Of a DNA stretch of 64,000 nt, positions 25,036-33,203 are shown piece by piece. Under the pieces are notes generated by a model that worked only from the letters and a program-made list of their open reading frames with translations, did not search any database and was not told the DNA's origin. Position numbers and translations under genes: made by a program. The DNA is from UBA4582 sp002389265 (GTDB taxonomy: Bacteria; Pseudomonadota; Gammaproteobacteria; Pseudomonadales; Azotimanducaceae): assembly GCA_943788825.1 (NCBI GenBank), contig CALSRT010000002.1, positions 930,001 to 994,000 of the forward strand, in the 5' to 3' direction. The stretch's first letter is position 1. Each line of letters opens with the position of its first letter.

Positions 25036-25959
25036 ATGAAATTCATCATTGTTGATAATCAATCAGGTAGATCTCGCGCTTTCACGGTGAATAGCTTCAT
25101 TCTGGGCGTGACTCTGGCTGGCCTGATCGGTTTGCCGGCGGCGGCAAGTTATATTTCGTATCGCCTGGGTGTAGACGAGGCGGCAATGATTGGCGAGATG
25201 GTGGGCAACTGGCGACAGGTGCTCAAAGACCAGGATCAATCGATTGCGCTCGCGCGTCGCGATGCACAGGAGAATGCGGAAGCCTCGGCGGTGCGGCTGG
25301 CGAAGCTGCAGTCACGAATCGTCAGGCTTGATGCGCTGGGTGAGCGTTTAACGACGATCGTTAAGCTGGACGAGGGTGAGTTTGACTTTTCTCAGCCGCC
25401 AGCGGTTGGCGGGCCAGAGTCCGATGACCAGAACGCAGCTTTCAGCATGCCGGATTATATGACCGTACTGAATCGACTTTCGGACGATATCGAGAGTCGC
25501 GAGCAACAGTTGAGTGTCTTGGAGACATTGCTGGTTGATCGAAAAACCCAAGATGATGTGTTCCTCGCGGGCAGACCTGTCACTAAGGGCTGGATGTCTT
25601 CCCGTTACGGCATGCGAAACGATCCGTTCAATGGTCGACGAGCTTGGCACAGTGGCGTAGACTTCGCCGGTGCTGAAGGCTCGAATGTCGTCACCGTAGC
25701 GGCAGGTGTCGTGGTTTTCGCTGGTCCTCGTAGCGGTTATGGCAATATGGTGGAAGTTAACCATGGCGGTAATTTTTCGACTCGCTATGGTCATCACAAA
25801 GAACTCCTGGTCAATGTTGGCGATATCGTCAAGAAAGGTCAGGTTGTGGGTTTAATGGGTAGCAGCGGTCGCTCGACCGGACCCCATGTGCATTTTGAAG
25901 TCTATAAAAATGGTCGTGTCGTCGACCCCTCCGCCTATATCCACCGCGCTAGTCGCTGA
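25036..25959 (+). CDS. M23 (LytM) family peptidase with membrane anchor and coiled coil
   Basis: This 307-residue protein has an N-terminal membrane helix (about residues 18-40), a coiled-coil region (about 60-170) and a C-terminal LytM domain. The zinc site is intact: His205 and Asp209 in HSGVDFAG and His286 in HVHFEV; His253 and His284 fit the remaining catalytic positions. It should therefore be an active peptidoglycan endopeptidase rather than an EnvC-like activator. It is divergent from dciA and just upstream of secA, as in Pseudomonas. Confidence 0.88.
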   Translation: MKFIIVDNQSGRSRAFTVNSFILGVTLAGLIGLPAAASYISYRLGVDEAAMIGEMVGNWRQVLKDQDQSIALARRDAQENAEASAVRLAKLQSRIVRLDALGERLTTIVKLDEGEFDFSQPPAVGGPESDDQNAAFSMPDYMTVLNRLSDDIESREQQLSVLETLLVDRKTQDDVFLAGRPVTKGWMSSRYGMRNDPFNGRRAWHSGVDFAGAEGSNVVTVAAGVVVFAGPRSGYGNMVEVNHGGNFSTRYGHHKELLVNVGDIVKKGQVVGLMGSSGRSTGPHVHFEVYKNGRVVDPSAYIHRASR

Positions 25960-25978
25960 ATCTAAGCTGTCCTGAGTA

Positions 25979-25999
25979 AGCGAACCGTTCCGGTTCGCT
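25979..25999 (+). terminator. Hairpin between the M23 peptidase and secA
   Basis: AGCGAACCG (25979-25987) pairs perfectly with CGGTTCGCT (25991-25999) over TTC, followed by the weak T-stretch CCTGTTTG. It probably ends the peptidase message, so secA would have its own promoter. Confidence 0.55.
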
Positions 26000-26042
26000 C
26001 CTGTTTGCCTCACTATATGATCAACCAGAGCAGAAACGACCC

Positions 26043-28775
26043 ATGGCTATTCCGATTTTTAGCAGGATCTTTGGCAGTAAAAACGATCGCGAATTGAACC
26101 GTATGCGCCGCGTCGTCGCAAAAATTAACGCCCTTGAGTCGTCGTTGGAATCGATCAGCGACGCTGAACTTGCTGGTAAGCGTATCGAGTTTAAGTCTCG
26201 GCTTGAGCGTGGCGAAACCCTGGATGATTTGTTGCCGGAAGCCTTTGCCACCGTTCGCGAAGCAGGTAAGCGGGCGCTGGGTATGCGCGCCTTCGATGTT
26301 CAGTTAATCGGTGGTATGACCTTGCACGAAGGCCGAATCGCGGAGATGCGTACCGGTGAAGGCAAGACCTTGATGGCAACGCTGCCACTGTATTTAAACG
26401 CGATACCTGGCGACGGCGTGCACCTAGTGACGGTTAACGACTATCTCGCTAAGTGGGGCGCTGAATGGATGGGAGTCGTTTACCGGGCGCTGGGCATGTC
26501 CGTCGGCGTGGTTCACGGGGGCCAGACCCAGGACGAAAAGCGTCAGGCCTATGCTTGCGATATTACCTACGGCACGAACAACGAGTTTGGCTTCGATTAT
26601 CTGCGTGACAATATGGCATTTAGTTTAGCCGAAAAAGTTCAAGGCGCACTGAACTACGCCATTGTTGACGAAGTGGACTCGATTCTCATCGATGAGGCGC
26701 GTACGCCATTGATCATTTCCGGTGGGCTTGAAAATTCATCGGAACTGTACAAGGCGATGAAAGCGATTGTGCCCAAACTGATTCGCCAGGAAAAGACCGA
26801 AGAAGATATTGCGAACGAAATTAATCCGCCGGGTGATTTCTATGTCGATGAGAAACAGCGGGATGTTGAGTTAACGGAAGACGGGCATCTTAAGGTTGAA
26901 GAATTGTTGGTTGAGCGCGGTTTGTTAAAGCCGGGAGAGTCGCTTTATGGCACCACAAACCTGTCGTTATTGCATCACGTACAGTCAGCCCTGAAGGCTG
27001 CCTGCCTGTTTAATCGCGATGTGGATTATATGGTCCAAGACAATGAAATCGTCATTGTTGATGAGCATACGGGGCGCTCAATGCCGGGACGGCGTTGGTC
27101 AGGTGGTATTCATCAGGCCATTGAGGCGAAGGAGAATGTGACCATCACCAATGAAAGTCAGACGCTGGCTTCCATTACCTTCCAGAATTATTTCCGCTTG
27201 TATAATAATCTGGCTGGTATGACAGGCACTGCCGATACCGAAGCGTTTGAATTTCGACAGATCTACGGTTTAGATGTTGTTGTTATCCCGACCAATCAAC
27301 CGATGATTCGGCGTGATTTGAATGATCTTATATTTCTCACCATGGAAGAAAAGTTTGATGCCATCGTCGATGAAATTGAGGCGCTAGCCAATAAGCAGGC
27401 GCCTGTTCTGGTGGGTACTGCGTCGATTGAGTCATCTGAATTATTATCCGGTTTGTTGAATAAGCGGAAGATCAAGCACAGTGTCCTGAACGCAAAGTTC
27501 CATGAGCAGGAAGCTGAGATTATTGCGCAGGCTGGTCGGCCGGGGACGGTGACAATTGCGACCAATATGGCAGGGCGAGGTACTGACATCATCCTGGGCG
27601 GTAATTGGGAGTCGGAAGTTGCGGACCTGAAGAATCCGACACCCGAGAAAATCGCAACGGTTAAAGAGCAATGGCAGAAGCGCCATGCGGATGTTATCGC
27701 CGCTGGTGGTTTGCATGTGATCGGTTCAGAGCGGCATGAGAGTCGGCGAATCGATAATCAGCTTCGAGGCCGCGCAGGTCGACAGGGTGATCCTGGTATG
27801 TCGCAGTTTTACCTGTCCATGGACGACAATTTGATGCGCATCTTTGCCCCGCCACGAGTGAAGAGTTTGATGCAGTCTATTGGCATGGAGAAGGGGGAGG
27901 CCATAGAACATCGGATGGTGAATAACGCCATTGAGAAAGCCCAGAGGAAGGTCGAAGGTCGAAACTTCGATATGCGCAAGCAATTACTCGAATACGATGA
28001 TGTGGCTAACGATCAACGGCAGATGATCTACGCTCAGCGCAATGAACTGATGGCCGCCGTCGACGTATCTGCGACGATTAACGCCCTATGGGATGATGTC
28101 GTCAACGAAGTTATCGATGGTTATGTGCCGCCACAGAGCCTCGAAGAGCAATGGGACGTGCTCGGTCTCGAGCAGTCACTACAAACTGAATTCAATATCA
28201 AACTTCCTGTGAAGCAATGGTTGGATGAAGACGACAATTTGCACGAAGAGTCTCTTCGAGAGAAAATCGTGACCGCGGTTCGGGGAAATTATCAAGTCAA
28301 GGAAGATTCTGTAGGCGCAGATATCCGCTTGTTCGAAAAGCAGATCATGCTGCAGATCCTTGATACGTTGTGGAAAGAACATCTCGCATCCATGGATTAC
28401 TTGCGGCAGGGTATCCATTTGCGCGCCTACGCTCAGAAGCAGCCTAAGCAAGAGTATAAGCGTGAGGCCTTTGAATTATTCGAAGAGCTATTACACAACG
28501 TTAAACTTGAAGTGATTCGTTTTCTAGCCCGGGTTGATTTTCAACCGGCTGATGATGTGGCCGCGATGGAAAATCGACGCCGTGAGGAAGAGGCGAAAAA
28601 TTCTCTGAGCTTTCAGAAACAAAGTAGCAGTGCATTGGGTGCGGTTGGCGAAGACGCGCGCCCAGAAGCGCCTCAAACGCCCTTTACGCGTCTAGAGAAA
28701 AAAGTCGGCCGAAATGAGCCATGTCCCTGTGGTTCAGGAAAAAAATACAAAGCTTGTCATGGTGTTCTGAATTAG
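26043..28775 (+). CDS. secA: Preprotein translocase ATPase SecA
   Basis: The 910-residue motor drives proteins through SecYEG. Walker A-like TGEGKT is at residues 104-109, the DEAD-type DEVDSILIDEART follows, and GTDIILGGNW and QLRGRAGRQGDPG mark the second motor domain. The C-terminal zinc-binding SEC-C motif (Cys894, Cys896, Cys905, His906) is intact, so SecB binding is expected. Length is as in E. coli (901). No secM-like leader gene is visible upstream. Confidence 0.98.
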   Translation: MAIPIFSRIFGSKNDRELNRMRRVVAKINALESSLESISDAELAGKRIEFKSRLERGETLDDLLPEAFATVREAGKRALGMRAFDVQLIGGMTLHEGRIAEMRTGEGKTLMATLPLYLNAIPGDGVHLVTVNDYLAKWGAEWMGVVYRALGMSVGVVHGGQTQDEKRQAYACDITYGTNNEFGFDYLRDNMAFSLAEKVQGALNYAIVDEVDSILIDEARTPLIISGGLENSSELYKAMKAIVPKLIRQEKTEEDIANEINPPGDFYVDEKQRDVELTEDGHLKVEELLVERGLLKPGESLYGTTNLSLLHHVQSALKAACLFNRDVDYMVQDNEIVIVDEHTGRSMPGRRWSGGIHQAIEAKENVTITNESQTLASITFQNYFRLYNNLAGMTGTADTEAFEFRQIYGLDVVVIPTNQPMIRRDLNDLIFLTMEEKFDAIVDEIEALANKQAPVLVGTASIESSELLSGLLNKRKIKHSVLNAKFHEQEAEIIAQAGRPGTVTIATNMAGRGTDIILGGNWESEVADLKNPTPEKIATVKEQWQKRHADVIAAGGLHVIGSERHESRRIDNQLRGRAGRQGDPGMSQFYLSMDDNLMRIFAPPRVKSLMQSIGMEKGEAIEHRMVNNAIEKAQRKVEGRNFDMRKQLLEYDDVANDQRQMIYAQRNELMAAVDVSATINALWDDVVNEVIDGYVPPQSLEEQWDVLGLEQSLQTEFNIKLPVKQWLDEDDNLHEESLREKIVTAVRGNYQVKEDSVGADIRLFEKQIMLQILDTLWKEHLASMDYLRQGIHLRAYAQKQPKQEYKREAFELFEELLHNVKLEVIRFLARVDFQPADDVAAMENRRREEEAKNSLSFQKQSSSALGAVGEDARPEAPQTPFTRLEKKVGRNEPCPCGSGKKYKACHGVLN

Positions 28776-28803
28776 CCCCAGGGGCTTTTAACCCCCCTTG
28801 GGG
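28776..28803 (+). terminator. Imperfect hairpin after secA
   Basis: CCCCAGGGG (28776-28784) faces CCCCCCTTGGGG (28792-28803) immediately after the secA stop. It is GC-rich but has no T-run. Confidence 0.4.
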
Positions 28804-28825
28804 ATAACCTCAACAGGAAGTTGCT

Positions 28826-30031
28826 ATGCCCGTTGGACCAAATAATACGGAATTCAAACCGGTTGCGGGCGTACGCCTGGCCAGTATTTGCTGTGGAATC
28901 AAACACAGTAAAGACGATCTTGTGCTTCTTGAGTTTGCGGAAGGCAGTCACACAGTGGGTATGTTTACACGTAATTTGTTTGCTGCGGCACCAGTGATCG
29001 TGGGTAAGCGACATCTGCAGGCGAGCTCGCCTCGATATTTTTTGATTAATAGTGGCAATGCAAATGCCGGCGTCGGTGAAGCCGGACTTGTAGACGCCTT
29101 GGCGTGTTGTAAGGCGCTGGCGAGCTTGACCGGTGTGACAGAAGCCGATGTATTGCCTTTTTCCACTGGCGTTATTGGTGAACGATTACCCGTAGACAAG
29201 ATTGTTGCCGGTCTTGAGCGTATCGTCTCGCAGCTTGACTCAGAACATTGGCTGCTGGCAGCGAAAGGCATTATGACCACCGATACTCGGCCGAAGATCG
29301 CGACGCGGCAGGTGGAAATTCAGGGCAAGATCGTCACGCTCACTGGCATTACGAAAGGCGCCGGCATGATACAACCGAATATGGCCACGATGTTGAGCTA
29401 TGTCGCGACTGATGTCAGCGCGTCTACTGCGACGCTTCAGCAATGTTTAGGTCTGGCGGTAAACAAGTCGTTTAATCGCATTACGGTTGATAGTGATACC
29501 TCTACCAATGATTCAAGCATGCTCACGGCAACGGGTTTGTCCGGCGTCGATGTGGACGAGGATCCGGCAGCATTGAGCATTTTTCAGGGTTTGCTTGATG
29601 AGGTTTGCCTAGAGCTGGCTCAAGGTATCATTCGGGACGCAGAAGGCGCCACCAAGTTTGTTGCCGTGGTGGTCAATAACGGAGCTTCAAGTGCAGACTG
29701 TCTGGGCGTCGCCTATGCCATTGCCAACTCGCCGTTGATGAAGACCGCGATACACGCCAGTGATGCCAATTGGGGGCGGATCGTGATGGCGGTGGGTAAA
29801 GCCGGCGTTGATCTGGATATTAACAAGCTCGATATCTACCTTGGTGATACGCAATTGATGTCTGCTGGACAAAAACAAGCGGCCTATACCGAGGCCCAAG
29901 GTGCGGCGGTGATGGCCGAAGAGGAAATTACCATCACCATTGATCTCAATGCGGGTGCGCATAGCGAAACCGTATGGACCTGCGATCTTTCCCAAGAGTA
30001 TGTGCGGATTAATGCGGATTATCGTAGTTAA
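28826..30031 (+). CDS. argJ: Bifunctional ornithine acetyltransferase/N-acetylglutamate synthase
   Basis: The 401-residue ArgJ recycles the acetyl group in arginine synthesis, moving it from N-acetylornithine to glutamate. The self-cleavage site is in KGAGMIQPNMATML, between Ala187 and Thr188; Thr188 becomes the nucleophile of the beta chain. Other blocks are NSGNANAG and DSDTSTNDS. The start has AGGAAG upstream. It follows secA as in Pseudomonas. Two copies of a hairpin repeat lie just after its stop. Confidence 0.96.
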   Translation: MPVGPNNTEFKPVAGVRLASICCGIKHSKDDLVLLEFAEGSHTVGMFTRNLFAAAPVIVGKRHLQASSPRYFLINSGNANAGVGEAGLVDALACCKALASLTGVTEADVLPFSTGVIGERLPVDKIVAGLERIVSQLDSEHWLLAAKGIMTTDTRPKIATRQVEIQGKIVTLTGITKGAGMIQPNMATMLSYVATDVSASTATLQQCLGLAVNKSFNRITVDSDTSTNDSSMLTATGLSGVDVDEDPAALSIFQGLLDEVCLELAQGIIRDAEGATKFVAVVVNNGASSADCLGVAYAIANSPLMKTAIHASDANWGRIVMAVGKAGVDLDINKLDIYLGDTQLMSAGQKQAAYTEAQGAAVMAEEEITITIDLNAGAHSETVWTCDLSQEYVRINADYRS

Positions 30032-30038
30032 GGAGTTC

Positions 30039-30101
30039 GCCTCTCGGTGTTTCGCATGGCGAAACGCCTGTCGGCATTCGTGTTTTGCGCCTGTGGCGCA
30101 A
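30039..30101. repeat. REP-like hairpin repeat, copy 1 (argJ side)
   Basis: A 63-bp unit beginning GCCTCTCG. It contains a perfect 7-bp hairpin GTTTCGC-ATG-GCGAAAC, then GCCTGTCGGC, then a second hairpin TTGCGC-CTGTG-GCGCAA. Copy 2 at 30151-30213 differs at one base. The same order of elements recurs beside tRNA-Thr. Confidence 0.85.
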
Positions 30102-30150
30102 TACGGCTAGTGTTCTAGTTTTTTTGTGAAAGCCTTGCTGGCTGAGACTT

Positions 30151-30213
30151 GCCTCTCGGTGTTTCGCATGGCGAAACGCCTGTCGGCATTCGTGTTTTGC
30201 GCTTGTGGCGCAA
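30151..30213. repeat. REP-like hairpin repeat, copy 2
   Basis: This unit starts 112 bp after the start of copy 1 and has one mismatch to it. An extra small hairpin (AGCC-TTGCT-GGCT) lies just before it at 30131-30143. Three short repeats with the core CTAGTC follow at about 30224-30256, running into the end of yacG. Confidence 0.85.
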
Positions 30214-30251
30214 AGGCACGAATCTAGTCGGGGACACCTAGTCGGGGACGC

Positions 30252-30443
30252 CTAGTCTTGGTCTAGGTCGGCGGCGGTGATGTCATCGTGTTCGGGGTCG
30301 GTGGGAATAAACCGATTGCCGCTGGCCCATTCACCCAAGTCGATCAGTTGGCAGCGTTCACTGCAAAAGGGTCGGTAGATATTCTCTTCAACCCACATCA
30401 CTGACTGCTGGCAAGTTGGGCATGCAACTTTAAGGGTGCCCAT
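30252..30443 (-). CDS. yacG: DNA gyrase inhibitor YacG
   Basis: This 63-residue zinc protein has Cys8, Cys11, Cys27 and Cys31 (CPTC ... CSERC) followed by the conserved LGEWASG. In E. coli YacG binds GyrB and blocks DNA binding by gyrase. The ATG at 30443 overlaps the end of coaE by 14 bp, so the two are coupled. An acidic tail with several Asp residues ends the protein. The short repeats upstream of copy 2 reach its last codons. Confidence 0.92.
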   Translation of the reverse strand: MGTLKVACPTCQQSVMWVEENIYRPFCSERCQLIDLGEWASGNRFIPTDPEHDDITAADLDQD

Positions 30444-31041
30444 AAGATTCTCCGCTGAGTTCCAGATACTTGATATGTAATGCCGCCACGGCGTCGTATA
30501 GATCCGCCAGGCTACCTTCGTTTTTAATAACATCATCCGCATAATCCAGGCGCGTCTCGCGACTGGGTTGGGTGGCCATGATGGCCTGCACTTGCGCTAA
30601 ATCGTTTTGGTCTCGAGCCATCACCCGCGCGAGCTGTGTCTGCTGAGTCACATCCACCACCAGGTGGCGATCGATCAAGGGATGTTGGCCTCGGCCGCTG
30701 GAAAGCATCAGGATCGAATAGGGTGAGGTACTGTGTCGCAGGGTTGCCTCGAGTAACTGCATGATAGCCGGGACTGTCACCGATTCCAGCCATCGCCGTT
30801 GTTCAGCCTCAGCAAAGATAATGCCTCGAAGGCGCGCACGATCCAGACTGCCGTTGGCGAGTAATATCTTACTGCCAAAGTGCTCTGCGATTCGTCGCAG
30901 GGGCTCGGTACCCGGTTCTACCACCTGACGCGCCGCAATATCAGCGTCGGCAATGGTAATGCCTAATGATTGAAAGTGATCGGATACCGCGGTCTTGCCA
31001 CTACCAATGCCGCCGGTTAAACCTAAAACAAAATGCCCCAT
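30430..31041 (-). CDS. coaE: Dephospho-CoA kinase
   Basis: The 203-residue P-loop kinase performs the last step of coenzyme A synthesis, phosphorylating the 3'-hydroxyl of dephospho-CoA. The N terminus reads LGLTGGIGSGKTAVSDHF, with IADADIAARQVVEPG after it. The usual DVTQQTQLARVMARD block is present. It lies 4 bp after pilD and overlaps yacG, the standard pilD-coaE-yacG order of gammaproteobacteria. Confidence 0.95.
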   Translation of the reverse strand: MGHFVLGLTGGIGSGKTAVSDHFQSLGITIADADIAARQVVEPGTEPLRRIAEHFGSKILLANGSLDRARLRGIIFAEAEQRRWLESVTVPAIMQLLEATLRHSTSPYSILMLSSGRGQHPLIDRHLVVDVTQQTQLARVMARDQNDLAQVQAIMATQPSRETRLDYADDVIKNEGSLADLYDAVAALHIKYLELSGESYGHP

Positions 31042-31045
31042 AAAC

Positions 31046-31918
31046 TTATATCGCCACGAATTGCAGGTAACTTGCTGTTAGGGCATCGCCCCATATCAAT
31101 GCGATCCAGCCAGCAATAGCCAAATAAGGCCCGAAGGGAATGGGCTTTGCTTTGTCGCGGCCGAACAGGATCAAGGTGCCGCCAATCAGTGCGCCGGCAA
31201 AAGACGACAGGATAATGATCAATGGCAGACTTTGCCAGCCCATCCAGGCGCCCAGCATAGCCAATAACTTGAAGTCGCCATAGCCCATGCCTTCCCGGCC
31301 GGTGATTAATTTAAAGGCCTGGTAAATGCACCAGAAAACCAAATAACCCGCCAGAGCGCCCCAGACGGCCATGGCAAGATGGGTAAACAAGCCGAATGAA
31401 TTGAGGATCAGGCCCAGCCACAGAAACGGCAAGGTGATGTCGTCGGGTAGTAGTTGATGATCGTAGTCGATGAGTGACAAGGCCACCAATGCCCAAGTTA
31501 AGCAACAGGCGGCCAGGCCCGCTAGCGTCACACCAAAGGTAGAGACAACCAAGAGTGTCAGAACACCGGTCAGAAGCTCCACCAAGGGATAACGGAGGCT
31601 GATGGGGTTCTGGCATGCGGAACACTTGCCCCGCAGAAAGACATAGCTCAGGATCGGAATATTCTCCCAAGACCTGATTTTATGTTCGCATCGCGGACAG
31701 CGGGAATTGGGTACGACCAGGTTATAGGCTGGCGCCGCCACTTCTTGCGGATTGCCAAGAATATCGTTCGCCTGCAGCTGCCACTCACGCTCCAACATAA
31801 TGGGTAAGCGATGAATAACGACATTCAGGAAGCTGCCCACTAGCAGGCCTAATATCAAGCTGCAGATCAATATAAACAACGGAAACTCAGCCTCAAGCAG
31901 ATTTAAATAGGCTGTCAT
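31046..31918 (-). CDS. pilD: Type IV prepilin peptidase/N-methyltransferase PilD
   Basis: The 290-residue inner-membrane enzyme cleaves the prepilin leader after Gly and methylates the new N terminus. Catalytic Asp151 (LIDYDHQLLPD) and Asp215 (GYGDFK) are 64 residues apart as in PilD of Pseudomonas. The cytoplasmic loop carries Cys74, Cys77, Cys99 and Cys102, the zinc-binding pairs of the long PilD form. Its substrates should include both pilins of this window and any type II secretion pseudopilins. Confidence 0.96.
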   Translation of the reverse strand: MTAYLNLLEAEFPLFILICSLILGLLVGSFLNVVIHRLPIMLEREWQLQANDILGNPQEVAAPAYNLVVPNSRCPRCEHKIRSWENIPILSYVFLRGKCSACQNPISLRYPLVELLTGVLTLLVVSTFGVTLAGLAACCLTWALVALSLIDYDHQLLPDDITLPFLWLGLILNSFGLFTHLAMAVWGALAGYLVFWCIYQAFKLITGREGMGYGDFKLLAMLGAWMGWQSLPLIIILSSFAGALIGGTLILFGRDKAKPIPFGPYLAIAGWIALIWGDALTASYLQFVAI

Positions 31919-31955
31919 TCTGACAGCTGAGCCGGGTTGTTGGCTACTCTAATGA

Positions 31956-33191
31956 TCAGCCACCGCCACTGATGGCATCGCCCATCTTAAAGATCGGCAG
32001 GTACATGGCGATAATCAGGCCGCCAATTACCACGCCAAGGAATGACATAATAATTGGCTCCATCAGGCTGGTGAGGCCATCGACGGCGTTATCAACCATC
32101 TCCTCATAGTAGGTTGCGGCTTTATCGAGCATGCCGTCCAGGGCGCCAGATTCTTCGCCGATCGCTACCATCTGGATCACCATGTTGGGAAACACCTCGG
32201 TTTGTTTCATGGCGTAATTGAGCTGAATACCGCTGGAGACATCGGTTTTGACCTTTTTGATGGCGTCATAATAGACGACGTTGCCGGCGGCGCCGGCCAC
32301 GGATTCGAGGGCGTCGACCAAAGGCACACCGGCCGCAAAGGTGGTTGAGAGTGTACGGGCAAATCGAGCAATACAAGATTTGTCGAGAATGTCACCAATA
32401 ACGGGCATCTTCAGCGAGACCCGTTCCTGGGCGTCGCGAAACTTCTGCGAGCGCTTGAGGGCCTGTTTATAAGCCACAACTAAGGCGGCGATAATCGCCA
32501 CCACGATAAACCACCAATCCTGCATCCAGCGCGACATATCCACCACCATTTGAGTGAACTCCGGCAGTTCTGCGCCGAAACCCTGGAATATTTCTTCGAA
32601 CTGCGGCACCACCTTGATCAGCAGAATGCCAGAGACGATAGAGGCGACCACCAGAACCGCGATGGGGTAGTTCATCGCGCTTTTGATCTTGGCCTTCAGT
32701 GCCTCGGTTTTTTCCTTATATTCTGCCAAACGGTCGAGCATGGTTTCCAATGCGCCTGACTGTTCACCGGCATCGATCAGGTTGCAGAAAAGTTCATCGA
32801 AATGTTCAGGGTTCGCGCGAATCGCGTGGGCGAAAGAATTACCCGACGCGATGTCATCTCGAATCTTGAGGATCAAGGTGCGCATGGAAGGATTGTCCAT
32901 ACCATCGGCGACAATCTCAAATGACTGGACCAATGGCACTCCGGCTTTCATCATGGTGGCCAGTTGGCGAGTGAACAAGGCGATATCGCCAGGCGTTACC
33001 TTCTTGCCGGCATTCAGCAGACCCGCTAAACCACCGCCTTTTTTCGAAACCTTAGTGGCAGTGATGCCTTGTTTACGCAATTCGTTCTTGGCGATGGTCG
33101 CGCTGGCGCTGCTGATCTCGCCCTTGGTTTTGCGACCCGACTTGTCTTTTCCTTCCCAGGCAAATATGGAGCTGGCTGTAACCATGATCAT
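31956..33191 (-). CDS. pilC: Type IV pilus inner-membrane platform protein PilC
   Basis: The 411-residue protein has the two repeated T2SS-F domains typical of PilC/GspF (first near residues 75-200, second near 275-400), each with membrane helices. GQASGALE-type motifs read as AGEQSGALE and GEESGALDGMLDK. PilC anchors the assembly ATPases at the inner membrane. The start is ATG 33191 or the in-frame ATG two codons later. It lies 12 bp after pilB. Confidence 0.95.
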   Translation of the reverse strand: MIMVTASSIFAWEGKDKSGRKTKGEISSASATIAKNELRKQGITATKVSKKGGGLAGLLNAGKKVTPGDIALFTRQLATMMKAGVPLVQSFEIVADGMDNPSMRTLILKIRDDIASGNSFAHAIRANPEHFDELFCNLIDAGEQSGALETMLDRLAEYKEKTEALKAKIKSAMNYPIAVLVVASIVSGILLIKVVPQFEEIFQGFGAELPEFTQMVVDMSRWMQDWWFIVVAIIAALVVAYKQALKRSQKFRDAQERVSLKMPVIGDILDKSCIARFARTLSTTFAAGVPLVDALESVAGAAGNVVYYDAIKKVKTDVSSGIQLNYAMKQTEVFPNMVIQMVAIGEESGALDGMLDKAATYYEEMVDNAVDGLTSLMEPIIMSFLGVVIGGLIIAMYLPIFKMGDAISGGG

Positions 33192-33203
33192 TCCTTCAGA
33201 GTG

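Noticed and set aside
30224..30256. Three short CTAGTC-containing repeats as a possible CRISPR or iteron array
   Set aside because: Units are only about 13 bp, nearly contiguous and partly inside yacG; there are no spacers.
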